From NCBI GenBank assembly GCA_902566705.1, contig CACFJT010000003.1, positions 1 to 64,000 of the forward strand: DNA of 64,000 bases, written 5' to 3'. The notes beneath the pieces are model-generated. The model ran no database searches. It was given only the letters and a program-made list of their open reading frames with translations, and was not told the origin of the DNA. The position numbers and the translations under genes are program-made. The stretch's first letter is position 1; every line of letters begins with the position of its first letter. Below, one piece after another: positions 38,247 to 47,340 of the stretch. The stretch comes from an uncultured Pelagibacteraceae bacterium (GTDB lineage Bacteria; Pseudomonadota; Alphaproteobacteria; Pelagibacterales; Pelagibacteraceae).

Positions 38247-38831
38247 CATTAATTTCAGCTTTATCAAATGTTCATACAAAAGGTCAATTTGGAGATTATG
38301 AAGGTAAAAATGAAAATGATTTACTTAAAATATCTGAAATTAAAAATTTGTTAATTGTTCAAATAGTTCAGTACAAAAATTCTTCAGTTTCATTTGAGGG
38401 TATTGATATTGATGGTTTAAAATTAAAAAATGAACCTTTGGCCGTAGTATTTAATGAAACTACAAGGATTATGTGGAATGGACCAAAAAACTGGCTTTTA
38501 GTTTCAACAAAAAAAGATTTAATAAAAAATGTAGTAGATGAATTTAAAGATACAGATTTTGCTGTAACAGATTTATCTCATTCTAGAGCTATTATAGAAA
38601 TCGAGGGAAATGATACGATAGAAGTTTTGAAAAAAAGGATGTCCTTTTAATTTTAATAAATTAGATACAAACAATTCAATTAACTCAACTTATAATGGAA
38701 TAGCTTTTACTGTAGATAGGTTGAGTGATAATCCAAATAAAGTAAGGATATTCGTGCTAAGAAGTTTTGGCGAGTCTTTTTATCATTCTATCACAGATGC
38801 ATCTCTAGAGTTTGGTTTTGAAACTATATAA
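38243..38831 (+). pseudogene. soxG: Sarcosine oxidase gamma subunit (SoxG), frameshifted at an A7 run
   Basis: The frame opens at 38243 overlapping soxA and runs to a stop at 38650, giving 135 residues ending VLKKRMSF. The run of seven A at 38630-38636 is one base too long. With six A the frame reads [10 protein letters not shown] and continues through IFVLRSFGESFYHSITDAS to a stop at 38831, for a 195-residue protein of normal SoxG size. The GCP motif and the final LRSF...L block are conserved SoxG features. All other sox genes are intact, so error or slippage is more likely than true loss. Confidence 0.85.
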
Positions 38832-38841
38832 ACTTAAGGTT

Positions 38842-39693
38842 TCAATCTCTTGTTGCAATATAAACACCTATTGAAGTAATTAGAAATCCAATTAGATCTA
38901 ATCTTGTTAAATTTTCATTTAAGAAAAGCCAGGCCATAAAAGCAGATGTTGCTGGAATTAAAAAAAATATTGAAACAGTTTTGCTTGCTGAGTTATTTTT
39001 TATTAAATACATCAATATTGTAAATGCACCAAATGAAACCAAAAATATTTGATGGCTCATTGCAATAATAAATGTTTGTGAGAAATCAATATATGGATCA
39101 ACAAACAAAATAATTATTGATAAATGAAATATGCATCCACCAATAGCTTGATTCATATTACTTACAGGCAATGGTAAGTTGTTACTTAATTTTTTTTGCC
39201 ATAAAGTTGAAAATGTAATTGCTAATAAGGCTATTATTGTTGCGATCAATCCTGTTGCTGGTATTTTAGAACCAACATCAAAACCTAATACAAGTCCTGC
39301 ACCAGCAAATCCCAATAAAACACCTATCCATTGTTTTATTGAAACTTTCTCATTTAAGATTGGTCCGCTCAATGCATTTGTCAGAACTGGTTGAAGGGTT
39401 ACAATTAAAGCAGCAATTGCTGTGGGCATGCCAATTGAAATTGAGTAAAAGACTCCACCAAGATAAAAACCATGAAACAAGACACCACTAAAAAATGATT
39501 CAAAAAAATTCCTCTTATTGATTAAAATTTTTTGCTTTGAAAAAATAGAAAATAAAAAAAAACCTAAAGCAACTAAAGCAAATCTAAAAGCTAGAGCGGT
39601 AAAAGGATCACTGTTGTCTATGATAGGTTTGGTTGTTATAAAAGCAGAAGACCATAGAAGTATAAATATGAATGGGAATATTTTAATCATCAT
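38842..39693 (-). CDS. EamA/DMT-family transporter
   Basis: The protein has about 284 residues from the adjacent ATG codons at 39693 and 39690; the open frame extends 29 codons further, but the start near FPFIFILLWSSAFITTKPII is the standard EamA beginning. It has ten predicted membrane segments in two repeats, with the typical FRFALVALGFFLF and LTRLDLIGFLITSIGVYIATRD. DMT permeases export or import amino acids and other metabolites. The substrate cannot be told. It ends 10 bases from the restored soxG stop. Confidence 0.85.
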   Translation of the reverse strand: MMIKIFPFIFILLWSSAFITTKPIIDNSDPFTALAFRFALVALGFFLFSIFSKQKILINKRNFFESFFSGVLFHGFYLGGVFYSISIGMPTAIAALIVTLQPVLTNALSGPILNEKVSIKQWIGVLLGFAGAGLVLGFDVGSKIPATGLIATIIALLAITFSTLWQKKLSNNLPLPVSNMNQAIGGCIFHLSIIILFVDPYIDFSQTFIIAMSHQIFLVSFGAFTILMYLIKNNSASKTVSIFFLIPATSAFMAWLFLNENLTRLDLIGFLITSIGVYIATRD

Positions 39694-39793
39694 GTTTAAT
39701 AAACAAATAAATTTAATAAAATCAAACAAATCAGCGCCTATAATGAACAAATTAGATGTAGAAACGAAAAGCCAAATCACCTAGTGTTCAGCT

Positions 39794-40183
39794 ATGAAGT
39801 TTCGGTTATTAAGAATTTTATCAATTATAATGTCTTTTTTCTTCTTGACAGGCTTTGTACCTATTCTTTCATTTGTTGGTCCAGGTGTAACAGTTCTTAC
39901 CTCAGGTAACGTTTATAAAGCTAGTGCACAATTTATTGTAAATCAACGTATAGAAAAAGAAACTGGAAAAAATTCTTTAACTTTAATTAAAGAAACATTA
40001 GTCAAAGAAGAAATAAACAAAGAAATTAAAAAAAATGCGTTTGAGGAAGACTTAAGACAATTAGTCGAAACTAGAATAAAAATGACCAAAAAAAAACTAG
40101 ATAGTCAAAATTTGCAAAAATTGCTTAAAAAGCGAATAGATCTTACTAGATCAAAACTTAATTTAAATAATATTACTCAATAA
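39794..40183 (+). CDS. Unknown protein with N-terminal membrane segments (129 aa)
   Basis: The first 45 residues are hydrophobic (ILSIIMSFFFLTGFVPILSFVGPGVTVLTSG) and may form one or two membrane spans or a signal anchor. The rest is a highly charged helix (KETLVKEEINKEIKKNAFEEDLRQLVETRIKMTKKKLD) that looks like a coiled coil. I recognise no family. It diverges from the EamA gene, and its 3' end overlaps the convergent gene at 40173-40613 by 11 bases. Confidence 0.6.
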   Translation: MKFRLLRILSIIMSFFFLTGFVPILSFVGPGVTVLTSGNVYKASAQFIVNQRIEKETGKNSLTLIKETLVKEEINKEIKKNAFEEDLRQLVETRIKMTKKKLDSQNLQKLLKKRIDLTRSKLNLNNITQ

Positions 40184-40613
40184 TTTTTAGGTAAATCAGA
40201 TTTTCTTGGTCAGTTTCTTTGCACCACATTTCATAGCTTTCACAAACCCTCCACAAGTGATCAAAAGCTCTTTGTGAAATTTCTAGTGGAAAATGACTCT
40301 TAGTATAATAAAGCTTTGGTATCTTCATTAAAAATTTTACCATAGAATCTTTTTGTAGTTCTAAAAGTCTTAAAGTTTCTTGATTTATTTGTTTTTTAGT
40401 TATTTGGTCAATAAATTTATTATTCTTAAGTTCCAAAAACCATTTATCATGAAATTCTCCAGAACTTAAAAAGTCATATTCCTTAGAAGTCATAAAAATT
40501 TCAAAAGCTTGTATATTATTGATTTCAGGATTTTGTTTTTTAATTTCAATTATATTTGAATAAACAAATTCAGCAGCTCTCAACACATATGGCTTTTCAG
40601 TCTTGTTAGACAT
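40173..40613 (-). CDS. Unknown soluble protein (146 aa)
   Basis: No signal or membrane segment. The protein is helical and rich in aromatic residues near the C-terminus (IPKLYYTKSHFPLEISQRAFDHLWRVCESYEMWCKE). It starts three bases after the racemase stop, so the two genes are probably one transcript. I recognise no domain. Its composition matches its neighbours, so it is likely native. Confidence 0.6.
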   Translation of the reverse strand: MSNKTEKPYVLRAAEFVYSNIIEIKKQNPEINNIQAFEIFMTSKEYDFLSSGEFHDKWFLELKNNKFIDQITKKQINQETLRLLELQKDSMVKFLMKIPKLYYTKSHFPLEISQRAFDHLWRVCESYEMWCKETDQENLIYLKIIE

Positions 40614-40616
40614 AAA

Positions 40617-41363
40617 CTAGTTTTTATGCTTAACCATAGCTGAATGAGCCAAAATTAAGTTAGGATCCAAGAAAACTTTTGAGGATTTAACATTTTTAAA
40701 TGATTTAAATGCAAAAATTGCAATAGGGAGCTCTGTACAACCTAAAATGATTTTTTTACAATTCATTTTAATCAAGGAATCAATTGCAGGTTTAATTGCT
40801 TTTGCTGCTGTCTTTACATTACCCATTTTAACTAATTTAATTGCTTTATTAACTGACATTTTTTGTATTTTTTGAGATGGCTCAATTAATTGATAATCTT
40901 TCTCAAAAAATTTTTTATAAACTCCAGTTTTAAGAGTGCCCTCAGTTGCTAAAAGTCCAACTTTGGAGTTTTTCTTACATTTTTTTTTTGTAAATTTGAA
41001 AACTTCTTTTGGCATATTGATAATTGGAATATTAATTTTATCCTGCAAATCATCGAACCAATAATGAGCTGTATTACAAGGTATAACTATAAATTTACAT
41101 TTATTCTTTTCCAAAAGTTTACAGCCTTTAAGCAAACTTTTTAAAACTTTCTTATATTTTGCTCTACTTGTTTTATTTGTAGATTTGTCTGAAAGATTTT
41201 TAGTTTGAGAGCCAATAGACTCAGGTCTTCCAGGAATATTTGATTTATTATAAAGTATAAATAATGGATACTCTTGATCAATTTTTCCTCTATTTAAAAC
41301 TGCAAGTTTGTTACAAAAATCAAGACCTGCTTGAGTTCCCATTCCACCTAAAATTCCAATCAT
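40617..41363 (-). CDS. Aspartate/glutamate racemase family protein
   Basis: The protein has 248 residues. It begins MIGILGGMGTQAGLDFCNKL and has the two catalytic cysteines of the family in VIPCNTAHYWFDDLQ and ILGCTELPIAI. Members racemise aspartate or glutamate, or act on related compounds, with no cofactor. An insertion rich in Lys (residues 60-85) is a lineage feature. The substrate cannot be assigned from sequence. Confidence 0.88.
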   Translation of the reverse strand: MIGILGGMGTQAGLDFCNKLAVLNRGKIDQEYPLFILYNKSNIPGRPESIGSQTKNLSDKSTNKTSRAKYKKVLKSLLKGCKLLEKNKCKFIVIPCNTAHYWFDDLQDKINIPIINMPKEVFKFTKKKCKKNSKVGLLATEGTLKTGVYKKFFEKDYQLIEPSQKIQKMSVNKAIKLVKMGNVKTAAKAIKPAIDSLIKMNCKKIILGCTELPIAIFAFKSFKNVKSSKVFLDPNLILAHSAMVKHKN

Positions 41364-41446
41364 ATTTTTGATTAATTTATTATTTTTTTATCTTAAATCT
41401 ATAATTAATAATTGTGTTTAAAGATTGTTATTAAATTTAAATAAGG

Positions 41447-41497
41447 TATTGGCTGAATAATAAATTTATTAAAGCTAAATAAATTTTTCAGCCAATA
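41447..41497 (-). terminator. Long stem-loop downstream of the cold-shock gene
   Basis: Arms TATTGGCTGAA (41447-41457) and TTCAGCCAATA (41487-41497) pair perfectly, with a second inner AT-rich stem (AAATTTATT with AATAAATTT). It lies 13 bases past the csp stop. No long U tract follows on the minus strand, so it may be a 3'-end stabiliser rather than a classic terminator. Confidence 0.6.
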
Positions 41498-41510
41498 GGA
41501 AGTTGTGAAA

Positions 41511-41717
41511 TTATGCAGTTTTTAAGTTAACTGCTGAAGGACCTTTAGGACCATCTTCAACATCGAAAGTCAAAGCTTGACCCTCATCTAAACCGTTCAT
41601 ACCAGCATCTCTTACTGCTGAAACATGTACAAACACATCTTTTTCTTTATCTTCTCTTTCAATAAAACCAAAACCTTTGGTTGGATTGAACCACTTTACT
41701 TTACCTTGTAGACTCAT
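41511..41717 (-). CDS. Cold-shock protein (CspA family)
   Basis: The protein has 68 residues, one cold-shock domain. RNP1 reads KGFGFIE and RNP2 reads VFVHVSAV, within [15 protein letters not shown]. It binds single-stranded RNA or DNA and acts as an RNA chaperone. It has a long upstream gap (to 41834) that may hold a structured leader, and a stem-loop at its 3' end. It stands alone as a single-gene unit. Confidence 0.97.
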   Translation of the reverse strand: MSLQGKVKWFNPTKGFGFIEREDKEKDVFVHVSAVRDAGMNGLDEGQALTFDVEDGPKGPSAVNLKTA

Positions 41718-41834
41718 ATTTATCTTCTTACTTTTTGTTATGTTTAATTATTACTTATAATTAAGTAATATTGGCTTTCTTTAGATTTTATTGGGTTTTG
41801 TCAACAAAATAGATCAATAATTAAAAATAATTTT

Positions 41835-42302
41835 TTAAATATCGTCAATAAGCATAGTTAAATAAACAGAATTGATGTCTTCTTTATAGTGTGCAAAAGG
41901 TTCGCATACTGTGAAGCCAGTTTTTTTGAAAAGTTTTCTTGCTGGTATAAAAAAGTCACCTGCTCCTGTTTCAATACTTAATCTTTTTATTTTAAGCTTT
42001 TTAGCTTCATTAATTAAATGATTGATTACATTAATCCCTTTGCCTTGCATTCTAAAATTATCGTGAATTCTTATAGATTTAAACTCTCCGTGTTCTTTAT
42101 CTAAAAATTTTAAAGCACCACAACCTATTAGTTTTTCATTATCCCATAAACTCCAAAATTTAATTGACGGTACTTTTAAACCTGGAATATCTAGGACGTG
42201 AGCACTTCCCTCTGGAGAAGCGGCTCTAAGCTCAACAAAATGTTTAGTAAGAAGCTCATTAACTTCAGGATTATCAAAATTGCCTTCTATTGATTTTAAC
42301 AT
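41835..42302 (-). CDS. GNAT-family acetyltransferase
   Basis: The protein has 155 residues. It shows the GNAT pattern: beta strands with GCGALKFLDKEHGEFKSIRI, the acetyl-CoA loop NFRMQGKGINVINHLINEAK (R/Q-x-x-G-x-G/A), then LSIETGAGDFFIPARKLFKKTGF. The 'AGDFF..ARKLF.K.GF' ending is seen in YsnE/YpeA-like acetyltransferases. It begins directly at the purK stop with no gap, so it is the third gene of purE-purK. Substrate is unknown. Confidence 0.85.
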   Translation of the reverse strand: MLKSIEGNFDNPEVNELLTKHFVELRAASPEGSAHVLDIPGLKVPSIKFWSLWDNEKLIGCGALKFLDKEHGEFKSIRIHDNFRMQGKGINVINHLINEAKKLKIKRLSIETGAGDFFIPARKLFKKTGFTVCEPFAHYKEDINSVYLTMLIDDI

Positions 42303-43349
42303 TTATACTAAAGTTGTGATATGACCCATTTTTCTTTTTTCTTTTATATCTTTTTTTAAATAATCAAAGAAAAATTCATTTTCATTAAACTTTTGTATAT
42401 TTCTATAATGAGTAATTTGATTACCAAGCAAATTCATCATTTTAGCATTAGATATTTTTTTTAAAGGAATTTGCTCTAAACCACATACAGCTCTTATATG
42501 ATTTTCGAATTGGCTCACATTAAAAGCATTTATTGTTAAATGTCCTGAGTTATGTACTCTAGGTGCAATCTCATTAACATAGAGATTATCATTTCTATCA
42601 ATAAAAAATTCTACACATAAAGTTCCTACATATTTAAGCTCTTCAGCAATTAGCATTGCCCAATCTTTAGATTGATTAAAAATCTTTTCATTAATCTCAG
42701 CAGGTATTTTTGAATATTTTAAAATTTGATCTTCGTGCAAGTTTTCTATTGGTTCATAAATTTCATATTTATTATTACTAAACCTTGTAATTATAATTGA
42801 AATCTCTTTTTTTAATTTTACAAGTTTTTCAAGAATATATCCTTTTGAAAAATCAATATTCAATGAATTAAGTTCATCTCCTGATTTAATTGGATATTGA
42901 CCTTTACCGTCATAACCTAGTGTTGTTGTTTTTAATATTCCTGGTAAAAAATCTTCTAAAGCATCTATGTCAGATTTTTTTTCAATTGAAACATACCTTG
43001 TTGTTCTAATATTTAAATTATTAACAAAATCTTTTTCAGCCAATCGATGTTGAATTAATCTGTTAACTGAAGGCTTTGGTAAAACAGGTTTAAATTTGTT
43101 TATTTCATTTAATGTTATAAATGGAATATTTTCAAATTCATAGGTTACTAAATCAACTTGACTCATAAATTCTGATATTTTTTCTTTATTATCATAACTT
43201 CCTGTAACAAATTGATTGCAAAAATTTTGTGCTGGTGCATCTATATCATCACAAAAAACAACAGTTTTAATATTTAATTTTTTAGCTGCTATTGCAAGCA
43301 TACTTCCAAGTTGACCACCCCCAATGATACCAAGAGTAATTTCTGACAT
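42303..43349 (-). CDS. purK: 5-(carboxyamino)imidazole ribonucleotide synthase
   Basis: ATP-grasp enzyme of 348 residues in purine synthesis, making N5-CAIR from AIR, ATP and bicarbonate. N-terminal IGIIGGGQLGSMLAIAAKKL, central GYDGKGQYPI and ATP-grasp catalytic VEFFIDRNDNLYVNEIAPRVHNSGHLTINA are all standard PurK blocks. It starts one base after the purE stop. It is complete. Confidence 0.97.
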   Translation of the reverse strand: MSEITLGIIGGGQLGSMLAIAAKKLNIKTVVFCDDIDAPAQNFCNQFVTGSYDNKEKISEFMSQVDLVTYEFENIPFITLNEINKFKPVLPKPSVNRLIQHRLAEKDFVNNLNIRTTRYVSIEKKSDIDALEDFLPGILKTTTLGYDGKGQYPIKSGDELNSLNIDFSKGYILEKLVKLKKEISIIITRFSNNKYEIYEPIENLHEDQILKYSKIPAEINEKIFNQSKDWAMLIAEELKYVGTLCVEFFIDRNDNLYVNEIAPRVHNSGHLTINAFNVSQFENHIRAVCGLEQIPLKKISNAKMMNLLGNQITHYRNIQKFNENEFFFDYLKKDIKEKRKMGHITTLV

Positions 43350-43350
43350 T

Positions 43351-43842
43351 TTATTTTGGAGATTTATTTACAGATTTAGTTTGTGATGTTCTAAAATTTT
43401 TAAGTTTTTTTCGAACATTTGAATTATTATTAGCAATTATTGCTGCTGCTAATAAAGCAGCATTAATAGCACCGTCCTCTCCTATAGCAAGCGTTCCAAC
43501 AGGAATTCCTTTAGGCATTTGTGCAATTGATAACAAACTATCCAAACCTTTAAGTTTTTTACTTTCAACAGGAACACCAAGTACTGGTAAATGTGTAAGT
43601 GCTGATACCATACCTGGAAGATGAGCAGATCCTCCAGCACCTGCAATAATTACTCCTATATTATTTTGCTCAACTTTTGTAGCATATTCATACATTCTTT
43701 GTGGTGTTCTGTGAGCAGATATAATTTTTGTTTCAAATGAAACTCCAATTTTTTTTAAGGTTTTTTCGGCTAGTTTCATTACTTTATGGTCAGATTGACT
43801 TCCCATTATGATTGAAACTTTTAATTTACTATTTTTTTTCAT
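43351..43842 (-). CDS. purE: 5-(carboxyamino)imidazole ribonucleotide mutase
   Basis: The protein has 163 residues. It begins [21 protein letters not shown] and has [13 protein letters not shown] [10 protein letters not shown] and [19 protein letters not shown], the PurE active-site blocks. It rearranges N5-CAIR to CAIR, following PurK in purine synthesis. First gene of the purE-purK-GNAT run. The region upstream separates it from the divergent M19 gene. Confidence 0.97.
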   Translation of the reverse strand: MKKNSKLKVSIIMGSQSDHKVMKLAEKTLKKIGVSFETKIISAHRTPQRMYEYATKVEQNNIGVIIAGAGGSAHLPGMVSALTHLPVLGVPVESKKLKGLDSLLSIAQMPKGIPVGTLAIGEDGAINAALLAAAIIANNNSNVRKKLKNFRTSQTKSVNKSPK

Positions 43843-43936
43843 GAAAATTGATCAATCTATTTATTTCAAAATTAACTTAAAATTTCAATAAAATTAATAG
43901 TATTTAAAATACATATTGATTAGAGTTAAGCATACT

Positions 43937-44902
43937 ATGAATTATAAAATCGATAATCTTCAATATTGTAATTGGTCTAGGAAAATCTTTGAGATCAATA
44001 GATCTGCTGGATTAGATGCTGTACATGTTACCATTGTCTACCATGAAGATTTTGATGAATTACAACTTGAAATTAAAAAATGGGAAAAATTATTTCAAGA
44101 AAATTCTGATTTAATTTTTCTTGGTAAGAATTTCCAAGATATTGATAAAGCTAATAAAGAAAACAAAACTGCAATATTTTTTGGTTTTCAAAACTGTTCA
44201 CCAATTGAAGATGACATAAATCTTGTTGAAAAGGTTCATCAATTAGGATGCAGATTTATGCAACTTACTTATAATAACCAGTCTTTGCTAGCAACAGGTT
44301 GTTATGAAAAAGTAGATAGCGGAGTTACAAATTTTGGACGTGAGGTTATAAGAGAAATGAATAGAGTTGGCCTCGTGGTAGACATGTCACATTCTGCAGA
44401 AAAAAGTACTCTAGATGCAATCGAATTCAGTGAAAAACCAATAGCAATTACTCATGCCAATCCTTCTTTTTGGCATCCAGCTAAAAGAAATAAATCCTCA
44501 GATTTATTAAAAATTTTAAGTGATAGTGGTGGTATGTTGGGTTTATCATTATACCCTCATCACTTAAAAGATAACACAAATTGTACTTTAGATAGTTTTT
44601 GTGAAATGGTGTCAAAAACAGCTGAAATAATGGATGTAAAAAAAATAGGAATAGGATCAGATCTTTGTTTAGATCATCCAGATACTGTTGTTGAATGGAT
44701 GAGAAATGGTTCTTGGTCTAAAAGTAAAAATTATGGTGAAGGTTCGAAAAATAAACCAGGTTTTCCTAAACAACCTGAATGGTTTCCTGATGCAAGAGGG
44801 TTCTCAAATATTGAAAAAGGTCTAAAAAAAGCAGGTTTTTCAGATACCGAGACACATGGAATACTTGGAAATAACTGGTACAATTTTTATAAAACTATTT
44901 AA
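43937..44902 (+). CDS. M19 (renal dipeptidase) family protein with incomplete metal site
   Basis: The protein has 322 residues from the ATG at 43937; the TTG at 43916 in the same frame is less likely. The later M19 blocks are present: VDMSHSAEKS and ITHANP (two His) and GIGSDLCLDHP (Asp). But the N-terminal HxD is replaced by NLQYCNWSRK, and the usual Glu reads Gln (FGFQNCSPIEDD, Gln85). It probably is not a standard zinc dipeptidase. Relatives with similar N-termini sit near dimethylglycine-catabolic genes in other bacteria, as I recall. The three genes that follow are closely spaced and co-directional. Confidence 0.75.
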   Translation: MNYKIDNLQYCNWSRKIFEINRSAGLDAVHVTIVYHEDFDELQLEIKKWEKLFQENSDLIFLGKNFQDIDKANKENKTAIFFGFQNCSPIEDDINLVEKVHQLGCRFMQLTYNNQSLLATGCYEKVDSGVTNFGREVIREMNRVGLVVDMSHSAEKSTLDAIEFSEKPIAITHANPSFWHPAKRNKSSDLLKILSDSGGMLGLSLYPHHLKDNTNCTLDSFCEMVSKTAEIMDVKKIGIGSDLCLDHPDTVVEWMRNGSWSKSKNYGEGSKNKPGFPKQPEWFPDARGFSNIEKGLKKAGFSDTETHGILGNNWYNFYKTI

Positions 44903-44904
44903 TT

Positions 44905-46566
44905 ATGAAAGTTGAATTAAGAGACCCGAATAAGATAATGAAATTATCAAGGCTAGGATCTTTTCATCAATCAAAATTGTCTTTTTTAAGAAGTTTTCTT
45001 AATGAATTTAAAGAGTGGGAGTATAAGAGAGATTTATTTAATTTAAATGAAAATGGTTTTGGAGAAGCTGTTTATTCATTTAAAAAAAATAAAAGAGTTT
45101 ATTCTTTAATTTGTTTTGCAAATGAAATCAAAGATGAAGAAAGATCAGACAGAGTCATTGCAACAAAATGGGATGCAGCTTTTACATTACATGACGGAGT
45201 TCCTACAAAAAAAGACATTGAAAGATTAAAAAATGAAGTTCCAAAACAAGAGGTTGGAAGACTTTCTTATAAAGAATTAACTTTATCGAGAGCAAACAAA
45301 TCAGTAAGAATTTATAATCATGTAGTTGAAAGTTTGAGCAAAGGTAAGCAGCCAGATTTGAACTTATTATCAAAAGTTGGCTACTTATACAGGACAACTG
45401 CTGTATATGGATCGGGTAAATTTGGACTTGCTGATCGATTTAGAATTAAAAACCGTGAGGAAATTAATGGGCCATTTCGATTAGAAATGATGCTAGTTTA
45501 TTTGGTAAGACAATTTACTTTTGATCAAGTTAATCATGTTGCTTATTATAAAAACCCAAAAATAGCTGTTAAATTAGATTATAACATTTGTAAAAATTTA
45601 GGAATTGGTAATTCAACAGGATTAGGTATGGCTCCATTTATAGTCAATCATCCAACTTTATTAAATAACTGGATTTTAAGTAGAGAGACTGCACTAAAAA
45701 AAATCAGAGAAATAAAAAGTGTAAAAAGTCAAGACAGTGATTTATTTATAGATTGTATAAAAAAATCATTAACAAACATTACAAGTTGGAATACTGATAG
45801 TGAATACCAACAAAAAAAAATTTCCTCATTGTTAAAGGATGTTGAAAAATTTCTAAATTTTATTGAGAAAGATTTTAATTTTGAGATCGAATATCCTTTT
45901 AATCAAATATATCATTGGTTAGAGGATAATGCTTGTGAAGAATGCATTGAATATATTGTATCAATAATGATGGAACCTTATAATGATATTGTAAATCCTT
46001 TAGTAAAAAAAATGAGCTCGGATGAAGAAAAATATTTTAACATCCCAACACATAGAAAAGTTGATGAATTACGCAATATTATTGAAGCAAAGTATCCGAA
46101 TATTTTAGATCTTAATTTTGAAGAAAAAGAAAATAATAAAAACTTTTGGTTTATTTCAAAAAATAAAGAAGAACCTAGATTGGCAGATCGTTTTGAAGAA
46201 CATGGATCAGAATTAGAACAACCTTTAGCAATAGCAAGAGATATAAAAAAACTTTATGACAAATTATTAGTTTCAAAAAATAGTTTAACTATTGCTGAGT
46301 TTTTATCATCAAACTCTGATTTAAGACATGTTGTAAGAAGAGCGTTCATCGTAGAAAAATTTCCTTATTCAGAAATACAAGATAATACAATTGGTAAAAA
46401 TTTAATGCCTATTGATATGCTGAGACTAAAATTGTCTTTTTTTGGGGCATTAAAATTTGATCCACGATCTGACAAATGGTTAAGAATTTGTATGTTTCAA
46501 GGAGCTCCACTTCCAAATGAACTAAAAAGTTATGATGAGCAATGGGTTTACAAAACTAATATTTAA
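44905..46566 (+). CDS. Large unknown protein (553 aa)
   Basis: No signal peptide or membrane segment. The N-terminus has EVGRLSYKELTLSRANKSVRIYNHVVESL and TAVYGSGKFGLADR, the middle GIGNSTGLGMAPFIVNHP, and the end SSNSDLRHVVRRAFIVEKFPYSEIQDN. These look like conserved loops of a specific family that I cannot name. It lies two bases after the M19 gene and two before the DUF3726 gene, so all are one operon. It may use the M19-like protein's product, but no chemistry is visible. Confidence 0.7.
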   Translation: MKVELRDPNKIMKLSRLGSFHQSKLSFLRSFLNEFKEWEYKRDLFNLNENGFGEAVYSFKKNKRVYSLICFANEIKDEERSDRVIATKWDAAFTLHDGVPTKKDIERLKNEVPKQEVGRLSYKELTLSRANKSVRIYNHVVESLSKGKQPDLNLLSKVGYLYRTTAVYGSGKFGLADRFRIKNREEINGPFRLEMMLVYLVRQFTFDQVNHVAYYKNPKIAVKLDYNICKNLGIGNSTGLGMAPFIVNHPTLLNNWILSRETALKKIREIKSVKSQDSDLFIDCIKKSLTNITSWNTDSEYQQKKISSLLKDVEKFLNFIEKDFNFEIEYPFNQIYHWLEDNACEECIEYIVSIMMEPYNDIVNPLVKKMSSDEEKYFNIPTHRKVDELRNIIEAKYPNILDLNFEEKENNKNFWFISKNKEEPRLADRFEEHGSELEQPLAIARDIKKLYDKLLVSKNSLTIAEFLSSNSDLRHVVRRAFIVEKFPYSEIQDNTIGKNLMPIDMLRLKLSFFGALKFDPRSDKWLRICMFQGAPLPNELKSYDEQWVYKTNI

Positions 46567-46568
46567 AA

Positions 46569-47180
46569 ATGATATCTCTAAGTGAAATTGAAACTACTGT
46601 AAAAAGAGCTTCAAAGGCAGCAGGATATTCTTGGGGAGTTTCTGAGGAAACAGGAAAAAGTATAAGGCTATTAGAGTTATTTAGTTTACCGGGTATTAAG
46701 CACCTTAATGAATATTTTAATCAAAAAAATAAAAGTAAATTTGAAAATTTAAATTTAATTAGTGAAAATAATTCTTCATCAAAAAATCCTTACTGTCCAA
46801 TTACTTTAGGTGTTAGTTTTTTAGATCAAATAAGTGTTTTAGAAAATTTAAAAAAAATTAAGTTTAAAAATGTTGGTTATCCAATAATTTTTATTTCCTT
46901 CATAAGTCGTTCATCAGAAATTATTGGAAAAAAAATTTATGTAAAAATAGATGAAAAAAAAATGTTACTAAATCTAAATGTAAATATCATTTCAAATTTT
47001 ATTGATCAAGAATTTCCAAAGATAGCGAATACAATTGAGGTCAATCTCATTGAAAATGAAGATAATTTTACAGAGGTTGAATGGAATAATTTATACAAGT
47101 TATCTGAAGAAACTTTTGTTGAAGAGAGTGACAGTTTAAAAGAAGGTGCAGCAGGTGCTGGTTTGACTGATAATGATTGA
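46569..47180 (+). CDS. DUF3726 family protein
   Basis: The protein has 203 residues. It begins ISLSEIETTVKRASKAAGYSWGVSEETGKSIRLLE, matching the start of DUF3726 proteins known in alphaproteobacteria and Pseudomonas. The C-terminus has KLSEETFVEESDSLKEGAAGAGLTDND, another shared block. The function is unknown. Linked to the M19-like gene and the 553-residue protein, it looks like part of one conserved module; its 3' end overlaps the small CxxC gene by eight bases. Confidence 0.8.
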   Translation: MISLSEIETTVKRASKAAGYSWGVSEETGKSIRLLELFSLPGIKHLNEYFNQKNKSKFENLNLISENNSSSKNPYCPITLGVSFLDQISVLENLKKIKFKNVGYPIIFISFISRSSEIIGKKIYVKIDEKKMLLNLNVNIISNFIDQEFPKIANTIEVNLIENEDNFTEVEWNNLYKLSEETFVEESDSLKEGAAGAGLTDND

Positions 47181-47340
47181 TAAATTTGATGAAAAAAATC
47201 TCAAGGTAGATAATGAAGAATTAAATAATATTTGTGATGAATGCAAAGAGGAAGACGAGAGTGTTACTCAAAATTTAATTCTTATGGGGTTTAAATTATG
47301 TGAATCTTGTAGAATATCTAAGACTATTTTTCCAGTTTAA
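47173..47340 (+). CDS. Small CxxC zinc-ribbon-like protein (55 aa)
   Basis: Short frame starting ATG at 47173, eight bases inside the DUF3726 gene. The 55 residues contain two CxxC pairs (NICDECKEED and KLCESCRISK) about 20 residues apart, the layout of a small zinc ribbon. The N-terminus is acidic. Coupling and codon pattern support a real gene that is easily missed. It ends four bases into the convergent Yip1 gene. Function is unknown; by position it belongs with the M19/553-aa/DUF3726 set. Confidence 0.65.
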   Translation: MIDKFDEKNLKVDNEELNNICDECKEEDESVTQNLILMGFKLCESCRISKTIFPV

